Shown: in pieces, positions 1-10,643 of the stretch
Layout: every line of letters begins with the position of its first letter
How positions within the stretch are numbered: position 1 is the first letter of the stretch
Source of the DNA: Saussurea involucrata
Lineage: Eukaryota; Streptophyta; Magnoliopsida; Asterales; Asteraceae
Assembly: GCA_033807775.1 (NCBI GenBank)
Contig: CM066314.1
Span: 36,935,501 to 36,999,500 of the forward strand
Reading direction: 5' to 3'
DNA length: 64,000 nt
Position numbers and translations under genes: made by a program
The notes under the pieces: generated by a model
The model's input: only the letters and a program-made list of their open reading frames with translations
The model's database searches: none
What the model was told of the DNA's origin: nothing

Positions 1-893
1 GAAGGTGAGAAGCATAAGAAGGGATCTGGACTGTTGATCACTTTTAATCTCACCCTAACCCATGAACTGCACTTTAGAAGGGAATTGTTCATGTGCATCT
101 CATTAGCGTTGATCTTCAATTAGGATTGATCAAAGGGTCCAGATCCTTTGTTACGCTTCTCACCATAGCTTCCCTTCTCACTGGAACCCAACCCATATGT
201 CTAATTAGTAATACGGTCCATAATTTATGTTCCAACTGCTGCTATGCTGGTTGGTTTAGAATTAGTGATCCTTATTTGTCTCATAATGAGCTGATATTGA
301 AGTTCCTTTACTAGAGACGCCGACTGTTAACCTTTAATATTCTACTAGAAATATATTTATTATGTAACATTCCATCACTCGTCGGTCATGGATATGAATA
401 CGGACCCTTTTATGGGCTTTTAATAAGGGAATATTGATTGCTTTTAACCATGGGTTTGTTTGTTCTAATATCACTTTGGGATATTCTATTATTTTAGGCT
501 CAAGACAAATTGTATTAGATCATTGACCCACAAGATTTAGTTAGTTGGACTTATGCATTTATTATGATTTACGAGTTATTCGAATGCTACGTAGAATTGT
601 TGTATGATGCATAAAAGAATACCTTACAACATGTTATTGGCGACTGTGGTTGTATATAAGTTACCATAATTGCAGACCATATTTATTCACTTTAATGCAA
701 AGTAAAAGTTCAAATTTTTCATCCCAAAGGATATATTCTTTTTGCTGTTGATAACATGTGTTTGTTTTTCATTGTTAACCATCATATATTTAAGTTCATT
801 GAGTCAAGATCAGGCAAGAATTTTTCACTTTTGTTGACCCTTATATTATGTGAAGATTGTAACATTTTCATCATATATTACTGTGTGTTGTAA
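1..893 (-). repeat. Inverted copy of the 11757-12706 segment
   Basis: Read on the minus strand this stretch follows 12706 back to 11757 with many substitutions and one indel of roughly 75 bases near 12345-12415 that is absent here. The match stops abruptly at 893 (11757 in the other copy). The segment is cut by the window start, so the true arm may be longer. It contains a small foldback MITE at its left end and otherwise no coding sequence. The two arms face each other across about 10.9 kb. Confidence 0.85.
4..164. mobile_element. Foldback MITE, copy 1
   Basis: The unit begins GGTGAGAAGC and ends GCTTCTCACC. The inverted ends extend imperfectly for about 37 bases and include GGATCTGGAC and its complement GTCCAGATCC. 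Related copies are at 5546-5713 and 12558-12703, with diverged relatives near 10155-10300 and 45373-45560. The short size, lack of an ORF and terminal inversion fit a non-autonomous DNA transposon. I could not establish a target-site duplication, so the superfamily is open. Confidence 0.7.
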
Positions 894-1841
894 TGGTAGA
901 CCTGTGATCCTAGATAACATTGGCCAGTATGGTACCCGTGAGACCTTCACGGCAATTGGATGGCAATCATTTCTCTCCTTTCGGGGAGAAGTTTCCTTAG
1001 ATTGTATAGTCGATTTCTATGTTGGGTATGACTTCAATGAGTATACCAATACAGTATCCCTTCAAATATATAACATCTGATATGAGTGGAATTTAGATGA
1101 GCTTGCTCTTTTGTTAGGCCTTCCTCGATCTGAAAATCTCGTTTACTCAAACACTACTTCAAAGCAATTTTACACTCAATTCTTACTCCAGCCTATCGGG
1201 GAAATATTGATCTTTCAGACTTGAAAGATCAACATTTGACCGAAAGGAATCGTTTTTGGAATAAAATCCTTCTTTTTAATGTTTTGGGTCGTGCCGGTAA
1301 CACTGATACATTGAGCAGTCTTCAGTGTTATCTTCTCTGCTGTATGGACCGCGGCATCTCTGTTGATGCCACTTATATCATCGCTCATCGAATGACTGGA
1401 TTAGAAAGAAGTTCACGATCTCTTCCATTCGGTTATCTGATTCGAAACCTCTTCGTAAGCCCTCAACTTCCTTTCGAGGGTAGACCCATTCATGAGCCAA
1501 AGCCTTTGGATAGATTGAGCATTGTTCGCATGAATGCTCAGCCACGTCGTGGTCCAAACCCACATCCCGAGGTTGAGGAAGAGGAGGTTCCAAATCCTTA
1601 TGCCATTCCTCATGGCCCTATTTCCAACCGTGACATGTATACTGCTTTCATGGACTATCGAAAAGTCCAAGATCAGTGTTGGGAGACGGTAAATCAGCGG
1701 AGTCAAGTTCAAGATCAGCGTTATGATGCGATTAACGCGGAACTTCGGCAGGTTAATCAACGAATGGATGATATGCATCAAGATATGTGGATAGTGCATG
1801 AGCAGCTTCGCCAGTTTGCTTTAGATGACAGTGATGAGTGA
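894..1841 (+). pseudogene. Decayed putative plant transposon protein (env-like accessory ORF)
   Basis: The frame from about 894 to 1080, then 1081-1220, then 1221-1841 reads as one degraded protein. It has a stop at 1078-1080 and a frame change near 1220. The middle part (RFWNKILLFNVLGRAGNTDT and the following SLQCYLLCCMDRG) resembles the domain annotated in plants as putative plant transposon protein, found in accessory ORFs of LTR retrotransposons. It is followed by an acidic proline-rich linker and a C-terminal coiled coil rich in Gln, Arg and Asp (about residues 145-200 of the 1221 ORF). The left end is cut exactly at the inverted-repeat boundary. Family assignment is by motif impression only. 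It has no link to a host function. Confidence 0.55.
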
Positions 1842-2199
1842 TGTGCATCATCTTTTATGAACAATTGCTTAGTTTTATTCAACTGCTTTACCTTAATTGC
1901 TATCGGTTTGTTTTAGCACATTATTTAACTTGCTTGGTATCTGCTTATATTTGGTATGTCATGCTTTAAATTCATGTGCTTAAAATATATGCTTTATCAT
2001 ATCCCTCAACTTTGATAAAGATTGTTCCTATTTTGAGGGGAACTTATTTTCAGGGGGAGCTCTCGCTATTAATTTGAGGGGGAGCTCTTTACTATTATAT
2101 CGCCCTTTTTGTTTCGACAAAAGGGGGAGAAGTTATATATGCTAATGTCTATTTATTTGTCATCATCAAAACAGTGGGATTAAGCATATTTAATCACTT
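1842..2199 (+). other. Retroelement 3'-end-like noncoding DNA with repeated purine tracts
   Basis: No ORF. Several G-rich purine runs occur in a row (GAGGGGGAA near 2034, AGGGGGAGCTC near 2052, GAGGGGGAGCTC near 2078, AAAGGGGGAGAAG near 2119). Such AGGGGGAG runs precede 3' LTRs as polypurine tracts in Copia elements, so this looks like the 3' end of the element that owned the 894-1841 ORF. No LTR follows. The sequence passes into the chromovirus fragment. Confidence 0.45.
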
Positions 2200-2265
2200 G
2201 CACCAACAAGGGGGTTACCTCTTACAACTCAATCAAGTGGAACGTGCAACTCTTGAATTCTCTCT

Positions 2266-3640
2266 TTGCAAGACACTATCCGTGAGTATCAAGAAGTGTT
2301 TGATTGGCCTAATAGTTTGCCTCCAGTCAGACAGAAAGAGCATTCGATTGTTCTAAAAGAGGGAGTGAATCCCATTTTGGTTCGGCCTTATAGATATCCC
2401 CATGCGCAGAAGACAGAGATAGAGCGACTCATGCGCTACATGTTACAGGCATGCATCATTCGACCCTCTAACAGTCCTTTTTCTAGCCCGGTCTTGTTGG
2501 TAAAAAAGAAGGACGGGTCGTGGAGGTTTTGTGTTGATTATCGAGCACTAAATAAAGCCATAATTCTAGGTAAATATCCTATTCCCGTGATTGACGAGCT
2601 GCTAGATGAGTTGCACGGTTCTTGAATTTTTTCCAAGTTAGACTTAAAGTCAGGGTATCATCAAATACGTGTCAAAAGCAAGGATGTCAACAAAACGGCA
2701 TTTCGAACCTACGAGGGACACTACGAGCTCCTTGTGATGCCCTTCGGACTAACAAACGCCCCGACCACTTTTCAATCATTGATGAATGAGGTGTTCCGTC
2801 CTTTCTTGCGCGATTTTGTACTTGTATTTTTTGATGATATCTTGGTGTTTAGTCGCAGTGAACAGCAACATGTGGGGCATCTAGCAGCTGTGTTAGATCA
2901 CAGCTGGAAAAACATCAATTGTACGCTAATCCGGCTAAGTGTGAAATAGGCAAGACTGAGGTGTCCTATCTTGGTCATGTTATATCGGCGGCGGGTGTAT
3001 CGGTGGATCCCGAGAAGATTAGAGCCATGGTGTAGTGGCCCTTGCCCAAGAATTTAAGGGAGTTGCGTGGATTCTTGGGTTTGACGGGGTACTACCGCAA
3101 ATTCATAGTCGTGTACGCCCATTTGGCTTTCCCTCTCACGGATCAGCTGAAAAGGGACAACTTCGGGTGGACGGAGGCAGCCTCAACTGCCTTCCAAGTT
3201 CCAACAACTAAAGACATCCCTCACTAAATCCCCGGTGCTAGCGATTCCCGACTTCACCCAGCTCTTCATAGCTGAAGCTGACACTTTGGGGTATGGCCTG
3301 GGAGCGGGGTTAGTCCAAAATAACCACCCCATTGCATACTATAGCCAAGTTTTGGGCACGATGAACCGTTTGAAGTCGGTATACGAGAAAGAATTAATGG
3401 CCATAGTTTTGGCGGTGCATAAGTAGAGACACTACCTTTTGGGCCAACACTTTGTGATTCGAACCGACCAAAGGAGCCTCAAGTACCTTTTGGAGCAACG
3501 GGAAGTTGGAGCGGATTACCAGAAATGGATGAGCAAGCTGTTGGGTTATGATTTTGAAATTAATTATAAGTCGGGAGTAGCAAATCGAGTGGCCGATGCC
3601 TTGAACCAGAATTGAGCACCATAGTGTCCTCTTGGACAAT
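2266..3640 (+). pseudogene. Chromovirus reverse transcriptase and RNase H, disrupted
   Basis: RT motifs run in order: VRPYRYPHAQKTEIE, PFSSPVLLVKKKDGSWRFCV, FSKLDLKSGYHQ, FRTYEGHYELLVMPFGL and the catalytic VFFDDILVFSR near 2820-2860. RNase H follows (FIAEADTLGYGLGAGLVQ near 3265, YEKELMAIVLAVHK near 3383, YKSGVANRVADAL near 3564). Disruptions seen: TGA near 2622 inside the LDELHGS/IFSKLD join, a frameshift near 2900, TAG near 3033, a frame change near 3200 and TAG near 3424. The catalytic aspartates survive, but no long ORF does. It cannot encode an active polymerase as written. Confidence 0.85.
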
Positions 3641-3672
3641 ACCTATGGAGGAATTGGATAAGGAAATCAAAG

Positions 3673-5078
3673 TTGATCCCACAGGTTAAGAAAGACATTA
3701 AAATGGCAGGAAAGATTCATGTGGGGTATGCGATAGAACATGGACATCTTCTATACAAAGGGAAGATGGTAATTCCTCACACATCATCCTTGATTCCAAA
3801 GTTGTTTCTCGAGTATCATGATTCCATCATAGGTGGGCACGGTGGAGAATTGAAAACATACCAGCATCTGAATGGTTCTGGCTAGGGATGCGGCGGGCTG
3901 TCAAGAAATACGTACAAGCTTGTACGGTTTGCCAACAACAAAAAAACTTTGACTACCCACCCCGCGGGGCTGCTACAGCCTCTGCCCGTGCCCGCTCACG
4001 TGTGGGACCAAATCACCATGGATTTTATTGAAGACCTTCCGCGATCAAATGGATTCGACACGGTGTTGGTGGTTGTTGATCGTTTGACTAAATTTGCCCA
4101 CTTCGTAGCTTTGAAACATCCATTTACTTCAGTTTCAGTGGCTGACGTATTCATTAAAGAAATAGTCCGACTGCATGGGTTTCTAACAACCATCGTGTCG
4201 GACCGTGATAAAATTTTCATGAGTAATTTTTGGCGGGAACTCTTCCGCATCCAAGGTACCACATTATTGAGGAGTACGGCGTACCATCCCCAGACTCATG
4301 GGCAATCTGAAATTGTGAACAAGTCAGTCGAGACTTACCTTCGATGCTTCATCCACGGTAACCCTCGTAAGTGGTTAAAGTGGCTGGCTTGGGCGGAGTT
4401 CTGGTACAATACCTCGTATCACACAGCCACCAAGTACACTCCTTTCAAAGCTTTATATGGTAGGGACCCCCCCCCCCCCCCCGTCTCAATCAGGCACATG
4501 GTGGGTGTACAAGTGTGTCATCACCGGAGGAAATTCTAATGGAGAGAGATGCAGTACTGGATGAACTTCGAGCCTATCTCTTGCGAGCTCAGCAACATAT
4601 GAAGACTATTTCCGATAAATCTCGTAAGGATGTTAGCTTCAAAGTTGGGAATTGGGTTTATTTGAAACTACAACCATATCGACAAAAGTCTCTGGCACGT
4701 CGGCCGTTCCAGAAACTGGCTGCTCGATTTTATAGGCCGTATGAAATTGTTCAACGAATTGGAGCGGTTGCTTACAAATTACGGTTCCCGGATAGTACTA
4801 AGATCCATCCGGTTTTCCATGTGTCCCAGTTGAAGAAAGCCATCGGCGACCAACCGGTATCACCATCCTTACCCCCTCACACCAACGCTGATTTGGAGCT
4901 CGAGGTAGAACCTGAGGCACTCTTAGAAGTTCGGTCGACGGAGGATGAGAAAGGCCAACATGTGGAGGTTTTACTAAAATGGAAGAACCTTCCTGATCAT
5001 GAATCCACCAGGGAAGATTTTGCCATAATGCATCACGCTTTTCCTAACTTCCACCTTGAGGACAAGGTGATGCTTTAG
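3673..5078 (+). pseudogene. Chromovirus integrase with C-terminal chromodomain, disrupted
   Basis: The zinc-binding region (H and C residues around 3830-3945) is broken by a TAG at about 3883. The catalytic core reads from 3949: WDQITMDFIEDLP carries the first Asp, IVSDRDKIF the second, and YHPQTHGQSEIVN the Glu. A run of 16 C residues (4467-4482) lies directly after LYGRDP, and the reading frame changes shortly after it, near 4510. The 4515-5078 frame continues with the GPF-like tail (IHPVFHVSQLKKA) and ends in a chromodomain (VLLKWKNLPDHESTREDF near 4970-5020). Chromodomains in these elements steer insertion to heterochromatin; that is family knowledge. Confidence 0.85.
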
Positions 5079-5200
5079 GGGCAAGGTAATGTTAAATATC
5101 CTCCCCTTCAATTCACCTACACTAGGAAAAAGGCTCCAAGGAAACAAGGTCAGGTGGGGTCCATGAGGGACAGGACCACAGGGGACAATGCGTAATATCA

Positions 5201-5463
5201 TGATTGGAGCTGTCTGAGAGAATTGTTGGGAGAAGGGTATTGGAGTAATTTCCTAAATAAATCTGTTATGGATATGAGTATAAAAGGGCTGTATGGGGTA
5301 TTGGCGTACGTATCTAGAATTTTCACTGAGTCTTGTAATGGGAGAGACTAGCCTCTCAAATAGCTAGCAGGTCCTTATTTTATTTGTTCTCCTTTAATCA
5401 TTCAGCAAGTTTTTCCCAGATTTGAGTCTATATATTTTGATTCATCAGACTAAGTTCATAACA
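5201..5463 (+). repeat. Probable 3' LTR of the chromovirus
   Basis: It lies about 120 bases after the integrase stop. It begins TGATTGGAGCTG, contains a TATA-like GTATAAAAGGG near 5278, and ends GTTCATAACA at 5463, giving TG...CA termini and about 263 bp. The start is an estimate because no second LTR of this copy is present and the polypurine tract is weak (ACAGGGGACAA near 5180). Confidence 0.55.
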
Positions 5464-5468
5464 CATGG

Positions 5469-6728
5469 CAGCAGTTGGAACATAAATTATGGACCGTAAT
5501 ACTAATTAGACATACGGGTTGGGTTCCGGTGAGAAGGGAAGCTATGGTGAGAAGCGTAACAAAGGATCTGGACCCTTTGATCAATCCTAATTGAAGATCA
5601 ACGCTAATGAGATGCACCAGATCAATTTCCTTCTAAAGCGCAGTTCATGGGTTAGGGTGAGATTAAAAGTGATCAACAGTCCAGATCCCTTCTTAGTTCT
5701 TACGCTTCTCACCTTCACTATGTTTCTTCCAGAGGCGGATTTTAGAACTTTTTTTCACTTGTGGCACAAAATAATTACCGTAATAAAAATTAATTATAAA
5801 AAGTATGATTTTCATCAAAAATGATAAACAAGTTACCTCTTACAATTGTTGAACCAACAAAACAACCAATTGAAAACCAACAAAAATCCACACAACAGTG
5901 AAACATACATATTGTCCAGTGTCAATGGTAAAAAACTAAACAAGCTTCAAACTATCCACATAGCAGCTGCGCATGAATTGCAAAACGATATTCCAAATGG
6001 CAAGCAAACAATGTTCCAAATCTAAAGAGTAACAGAGCAATTAAAAAAACAGCAATTGAATAACTAAACAAGCAAATAAGAAATTCCAATTCAGGCTCAA
6101 ACAGTTCAACACAAGTTCATGATTCATGAATCAAACAAATGAAAAACAACAAAAATATAAAGTATAGTTGGAATTTAAATTCTGGTACCTTGAGTTGAAT
6201 CAGATCAAATCAAGAGAGTAGAGGCTGTGTCGCACTTAAATCAGAAATCGAGCTATTAGGGTTTAAGATCGAGCCTGTGTAGCACTTCGAGTTCATCTGT
6301 TTGTGAAGTCGAGAGAGTCCGAGAGAATCAGACGATTGACGATTACCGAGTTTAAGGCGTGTTTCATGAAATCGGTGGAAGTGTGGATCATGGATGCGGG
6401 TTTGGCATGTCGACTCAAAATTTAGACCCGTGTGTAAAGTGTTTGGACCTAGAGAGTTAGGGCATGTTAGGAAATGACTTAATGGGCTTAATAGCCCATA
6501 TCTCAGCTATAAAAGTGTGTTTTGTCTATAGCTTATTGATTCATATCATAAGTTACTCTTACAACAAATAAAGAGCAAAATATCTCAATCTATATAGACA
6601 GATTAATACATACAGTTAGCTTTATCTATACAGAATTTAATGAAAAACCAACCAAATAGCCTCTTAGAAATAAATAAAAGCCCAAATTTGAACATGGCCA
6701 ATGTCCGACACAAAAAACCCAAGCCTAG
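5469..6728. repeat. Block X, uninterrupted copy
   Basis: This block matches, in direct orientation and with high identity, 12479-13283 plus 35926-35955 plus 38976-39398. It is therefore the empty-site version of a segment that elsewhere has been opened by about 26 kb of insertions. Its first 240 bases also match 1-230 inverted. On the minus strand it looks promoter- and leader-like: AAACCCTAA (telo-box type) near 6258, then a good splice donor CTCAAG/GTACCAG near 6190. On the plus strand its last part (from 6465) is the LTR described separately. Confidence 0.85.
5546..5713. mobile_element. Foldback MITE, copy 2
   Basis: It starts GGTGAGAAGC and ends GCTTCTCACC, with about 37-bp imperfect inverted ends containing GGATCTGGAC and GTCCAGATCC. 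It belongs to the same family as 4-164 and 12558-12703. It is present at the same place in each copy of the duplicated segment, so it predates the duplication. Confidence 0.7.
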
Positions 6729-7090
6729 TGAGTCTGAAGTTCGGCCTATGAAAAAGTTTTTTCATAACAGACCGAGTTCATAACAGAGTGGTATCAGAGC
6801 ACTTGGTCCAGCTTTCAATGGTGCCCCAAAAAACATATAAAGTAACGCAGAGGGTGGAATATGTGGAAGAAGAGTTATATGCAGTTAAAACCTCAGTGAC
6901 GGGCTTACAACAATCCCTTACTGATCAACTCACCGTGATAACTAAAAAATTGGCAGAGATAACAGCAGAAAATCAACAGATGCATTCGACAATTCGTGAG
7001 GAAGTAAGAGCTACTTTACTTGAACCTACCAATTCTTTGAGATGTAATTCAACAGATGCAGGTTTTGTAATTGAAAAGTTCATATTGTAA
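6465..7090 (+). mobile_element. LTR, primer-binding site and gag start of a truncated retroelement
   Basis: A TG...CA unit runs from TGTTAGGAAATG (6465) to GTTCATAACA (6785), about 321 bp, with TATA-like GCTATAAAAG near 6508. Three bases later comes TGGTATCAGAGC (6789-6800), the standard tRNA-iMet primer-binding site. A coding frame opens at ATG 6818 and shows a gag-like N-terminal coiled coil (VEYVEEELYAVKTSVTGLQQ) for about 75 residues. Homology appears lost near 7040, where the upstream DNA of the eL36 gene begins. The LTR portion is also in block X at about 39126-39398. It is probably a Ty3-type gag. No pol follows. Confidence 0.65.
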
Positions 7091-7453
7091 ATGAGAATAG
7101 TATGTATTATTGAGATGTAATTCACTTACTTAAACATTGCTAGAATTCTAAATAAGGGAGCTCTTAGCATAGCTGAACCTTCAAATAAAATAATTAAATT
7201 AACAAAAATGGACTATCTGCAATTTGTATGAACAACTGTTCCAAGAATTATGTTTCAGGAACAATAGGACCTCATTGCTACCCGAGTCGAAATATATTTT
7301 ACTAAATCATATGGCTGTATCTTTAAGTGAATGGATTTATCTGCTTGGAGGTTGCCCTTTTGTGTTTGGAGTATTGATAACACCTGTAAAACTTGTGGTA
7401 TTGTATTATGTAATATTTATTTTACTTGGATGTGATTCTCTTTTCAGTACAAA
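7091..7453 (+). promoter_or_regulatory. Upstream region of eL36 with probable 5'UTR intron
   Basis: AT-rich noncoding DNA. A pyrimidine-rich stretch ending TTCTCTTTTCAG at 7446, only seven bases before the start codon, looks like the acceptor of an intron in the 5' leader, which is common in plant ribosomal protein genes. The matching first exon and core promoter are not obvious. Retroelement sequence begins within about 350 bases upstream, so part of the leader may have been displaced. Confidence 0.4.
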
Positions 7454-7994
7454 ATGGCTCCAAAACAGCCAAATACTGGACTCTTTGTGGGTCTAAACAA
7501 GGGACATGTTGTGACCAAGAAGGAATTAGCACCACGCCCTTCTGACAGGAAAGGGGTAAGTAATAAATCGTGTAGTCCCATGTGGCGGTCTCTTATAAGA
7601 ACATCTAGTTCATAATATCAACCGTCTTATTTTGCTTTTTGGTTTTGGTGGTTTGTTTAGAAAACAAGTAAGAGATCACACTTTGTGCGAAACCTTATCA
7701 GAGAGGTTGCTGGATTTGCTCCTTATGAGAAGAGAATTACAGAGCTTCTGAAAGTTGGAAAAGACAAACGTGCCCTCAAAGTGGCCAAGCGTAAGTTGGG
7801 CACACACAAGAGGGCAAAGAAGAAGCGCGAGGAGATGTCCAACGTTCTCCGCAAGATGAGGTAACTCCAAATCTTTACATATTATTAGTATGCTTCATAA
7901 AATACCGGTATCATGGTATGATGGAGTTACTTGATATCTCACTTGGGGTTTATATTCTTGCAGGTCTGGAGGAGGTGCTAAGAAGAAAAAGTGA
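7454..7994 (+). CDS. RPL36: 60S ribosomal protein L36 (eL36), three coding exons
   Basis: Structural protein of the cytosolic large ribosomal subunit. The coding exons are 7454-7555, 7661-7860 and 7964-7994, joined by GT-AG introns (GTAAGT...TTTAG and GTAACT...TGCAG). The spliced product is 110 residues, the normal size for plant eL36. It starts MAPKQPNTGLFVGLNKGH, contains RSHFVRNLIREVAGFAPYEK and the basic stretch LGTHKRAKKKREEMSNVLRK, and ends GGGAKKKK. The frame is intact with no stop, so this copy looks functional. Nothing else in the window is related to translation. It sits between a truncated retroelement (left) and a MULE (right), inside the interval bounded by the inverted repeat 1-893/11757-12706. 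Whether it keeps its native promoter cannot be told from sequence alone. Confidence 0.95.
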
Positions 7995-8590
7995 GGTTTT
8001 TTTGTTGTTGTTTCAGAACGTTAAGAGATCTTTTGAGATTTGTGTTGAATAGAAGGGTAGTGGTTTTGGTATTTATTCAACTTTCTTGTATTATGATTTT
8101 GGATTTTAATTCAAGGTTGTTATTTGCACCTCTTTGTTGGTTACTTGGTCAAGATTTTCCTTTTACGAACTTGATTTCCTGCTCGTTGTCCAGTAAATGG
8201 CTTGGGACTTGGGAAATTCAACGAAAGTTTAACGTTTTTGGTTATGGCTTTTCGTATCTCAAAGAGAATTCTAAACTTTGTCGAATGTTTTAGGGTGTGA
8301 AGCATCATCATAAGAATACCAGCAAAGCTTTTATTGGTTTTTGATTGGCTTTCCTTTTTCTTTTATTTGTAAAAAGCTAATTACCAAATCAACTTTTATG
8401 AGTAGAGTTTGAGTGGTGAATATATACAAATCTCAATAAAACCTTCCTCTACAGTGAAAGGTTGTTCTTAAAATCAAGCAACAAATACATTTTAAATATA
8501 ATTGTAAATATAAATGGTATGCTACATATAAAAGGTATGGAACCAACTTGTCTTGTGGCACAATGGTATAGCTTGTGGAAGATGTAGTGA
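7995..8590 (+). other. 3' UTR and downstream region of eL36
   Basis: T-rich noncoding DNA with polyadenylation-like AATAAA near 8435 and no credible ORF. It ends at the 9-bp target duplication of the next MULE (8591-8599). Confidence 0.6.
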
Positions 8591-8599
8591 AAATTTTTA

Positions 8600-9728
8600 G
8601 AGTAAATTACGGATTTGGTCCCTGTGGTTTCAAAAACGAAACGAAAATGGTCCCTACAATTTTTTTATTCCAAATAAGGCCCTGTGGTTCGTGTTTTCAT
8701 AACGATTTGGTCCCTGGCACGGACGGCTGTTAAATCTCATCCGTTAAGTGAGGGGCATTTTGGTCCTTTCCAACATTTTCTCCTTTGCTCACTTAAAAAA
8801 TAAAAAAAATATAGTCATCTTCAATCATCTTCTATGTCCATTAATCCTCAAACCAATAATCTGGTAAAAAACAAATCCAAACCTCAAATCAAAAACAAAT
8901 TCAACCCCTCCAAATCGAAATCGAAATTAAACCCCAAATCCAAACCTCAAAATCAAGATCAAAATATAAACCAAAAATTAAACCTCAAAATCATACTCAA
9001 ACCTCAAAATCAAAATCCAACCTAAATCTCACAATCAAAAATCAAAGGCAAACACAAAACCTCTTGAAGGTGTCCAGTTGAACATGACAAACATTTGCAT
9101 TTAATCAATAGCTTTTGTTGCTAATTTTGAAGGTGTCTAGTTGCATCGAGGGTGGGGAAGAGAGGTGGGTTTTTTTTGTCCTAGCGATGGCGATGGCCGG
9201 AGTTGCAGGGAAGGGAGGAGGCCAACAATGGAAGGAGGCCGACGATGGCCGGAGTTGCAGGAAAGGGATGGGTTTTTTTGTTCTCGAAATGGCGATTGGA
9301 GATGCGTGGTTCGGTGAATGTGGGTCACAGAATAGGAGTGAAAGTGTGGGTTAGAAGGGGAGATGGTGGTGGCGGAGGTGAAAAAGGTGGAGGTGATGAG
9401 GGAGACGGTGGAGATGGCGAGGAGGGAGACAATGGGGATGGAGTTCCTGAACTCCTCTGCAACTATATGTATATATGTATAAATATATACATATATACAT
9501 ATACGGATTTGATCCCTGTGGTTTGTATAATTTAACTGAAAAAAAGGTTAACATATCGAAAGGACTAAAATGCCCTTCACTTAACGGTTGAAGTTAACGC
9601 CCGTTAGCGTCAGGGACCAAATCGTTACGAAAACACGAACCACATGGCCTTATTTGGAATAAAAAAAATTGTAGGAGCCATTTTCGTTTCGTTTTTGAAA
9701 CCACATGGACCAAATCCGTAATTTACTC
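8600..9728. mobile_element. Non-autonomous Mutator-like element, 1129 bp, TSD AAATTTTTA
   Basis: The ends are inverted repeats of about 150-190 bp, GAGTAAATTACGGATTTGGT at the left and its complement at the right. They contain the recurring GGTCCCTGTGGTTT-type sequence. Perfect 9-bp direct duplications AAATTTTTA flank it at 8591-8599 and 9729-9737, the Mutator signature. The interior has a Lys/Asn/Pro-rich low-complexity frame, a repeated GATGGCCGGAGTTGCAGG sequence and a GGTGGAGG-rich stretch, but no transposase. The repeated purine-rich interior could be a captured and degenerated gene piece. It is related in design to 48021-49162. Confidence 0.9.
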
Positions 9729-9737
9729 AAATTTTTA

Positions 9738-10643
9738 TCTATTCAGAGTCCAAATCCAGATCAAAGCCCTTGTAGCCATGGTTCCCAAAAAAAGTCTCAA
9801 AATGCACATAAAAGCCTAACCCTGGGCTGTCTGGCTCAGTCTCATGGACCCGAAAAGGCCCAGGTTTAGTAAGTTCTAGTCCCGGTTCAAATTAAGCCTC
9901 AAAGCTCAATCAGGCCGAAACATTAGCTACAATCCCCCAGCTTGAAAAGAACTTGATTAAATCTGAAAACCCCGGTTTAAAAAACCCCAATCAGACCATT
10001 TTCAACCCCATAGCTTCTTTTATAGCTCACTAAAAACGGGCTTGGAAGGCCATGACTCAGGCCCAAATAAACTCAAGCGTTGTCCTTTTCTAGTTCCAAG
10101 TCTAACTAACATGAAAGGGCAAACAAGTGAATATACATTTAGGCGAAGAATCATGTAAGAAGTTGAGGTTAGTGTGAGAAATGGATCTGAACTTTGATCA
10201 CTTTTAATCAATGCCCTCCGATGAATTGCTGCTTAAAAGTGAATTGATAACCATTTAAAAATGAATTGATCAGGTGCATTTCATTCTAATGTGCCATCCA
10301 TTTCTCGGCAAAAATAGTCGGCCAACTTTAAAACACAAACAGTACTCTTTGGTTTTACTTTTAGACCTTTTGTGTTCCCAAAAATTGCCAAACAACATTC
10401 TGACCCTTGCCAAAATAGAATCTAATCCAGCGATATCAATGGAAGTCTTTACATTTTACAACCTTAACAAAATCAAACAAACCCAATATATTCCATTCAA
10501 AAGTGAGGTGTAAAATGAATGCAAACCTGTAGGTACTTACATGGCTATTTCTCAAAATAGAAAACAGAATAGACAATAGCATAACATTTGAATCAAAAGG
10601 CCAACTTGCCAAGTCTTTTCATGCTAATGTTGTTCTTCCATGG
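9738..10643. other. Intergenic repeat debris with a MITE relic
   Basis: No gene seen. 10155-10300 is a diverged relative of the foldback MITE (GTGAGAAATGGATCTGAA, then GATCACTTTTAATCAATGCCCT and TGAATTGATCAGGTGCAT). The remainder is AT-rich. Roughly 10300-10640 probably holds the 3' flank of the minus-strand gene that follows. Confidence 0.5.

Larger units (their letters stand above)
2200..5463 (+). mobile_element. 5'-truncated Ty3 chromovirus (RT, RNase H, integrase, chromodomain, 3' LTR)
   Basis: This is the 3' two thirds of a Ty3-type element: reverse transcriptase, RNase H, integrase with a C-terminal chromodomain, and a short 3' LTR. Gag, protease and the 5' LTR are missing on the left. 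The domain order RT-RH-INT-chromodomain defines a chromovirus. The short LTR and the LQPYRQ-containing integrase tail would suit Reina-like chromoviruses. Several stops and frameshifts make it dead. Confidence 0.85.

Noticed and set aside
8834..9025. Lys/Asn/Pro-rich 63-aa ORF
   Set aside because: Composed of repeated AAATC/AAACC words in the same MULE, with no domain.
9115..9554. Gly-rich and His-rich ORFs on both strands
   Set aside because: Low-complexity GGTGGAGG repeats inside a non-autonomous MULE give open frames on both strands.
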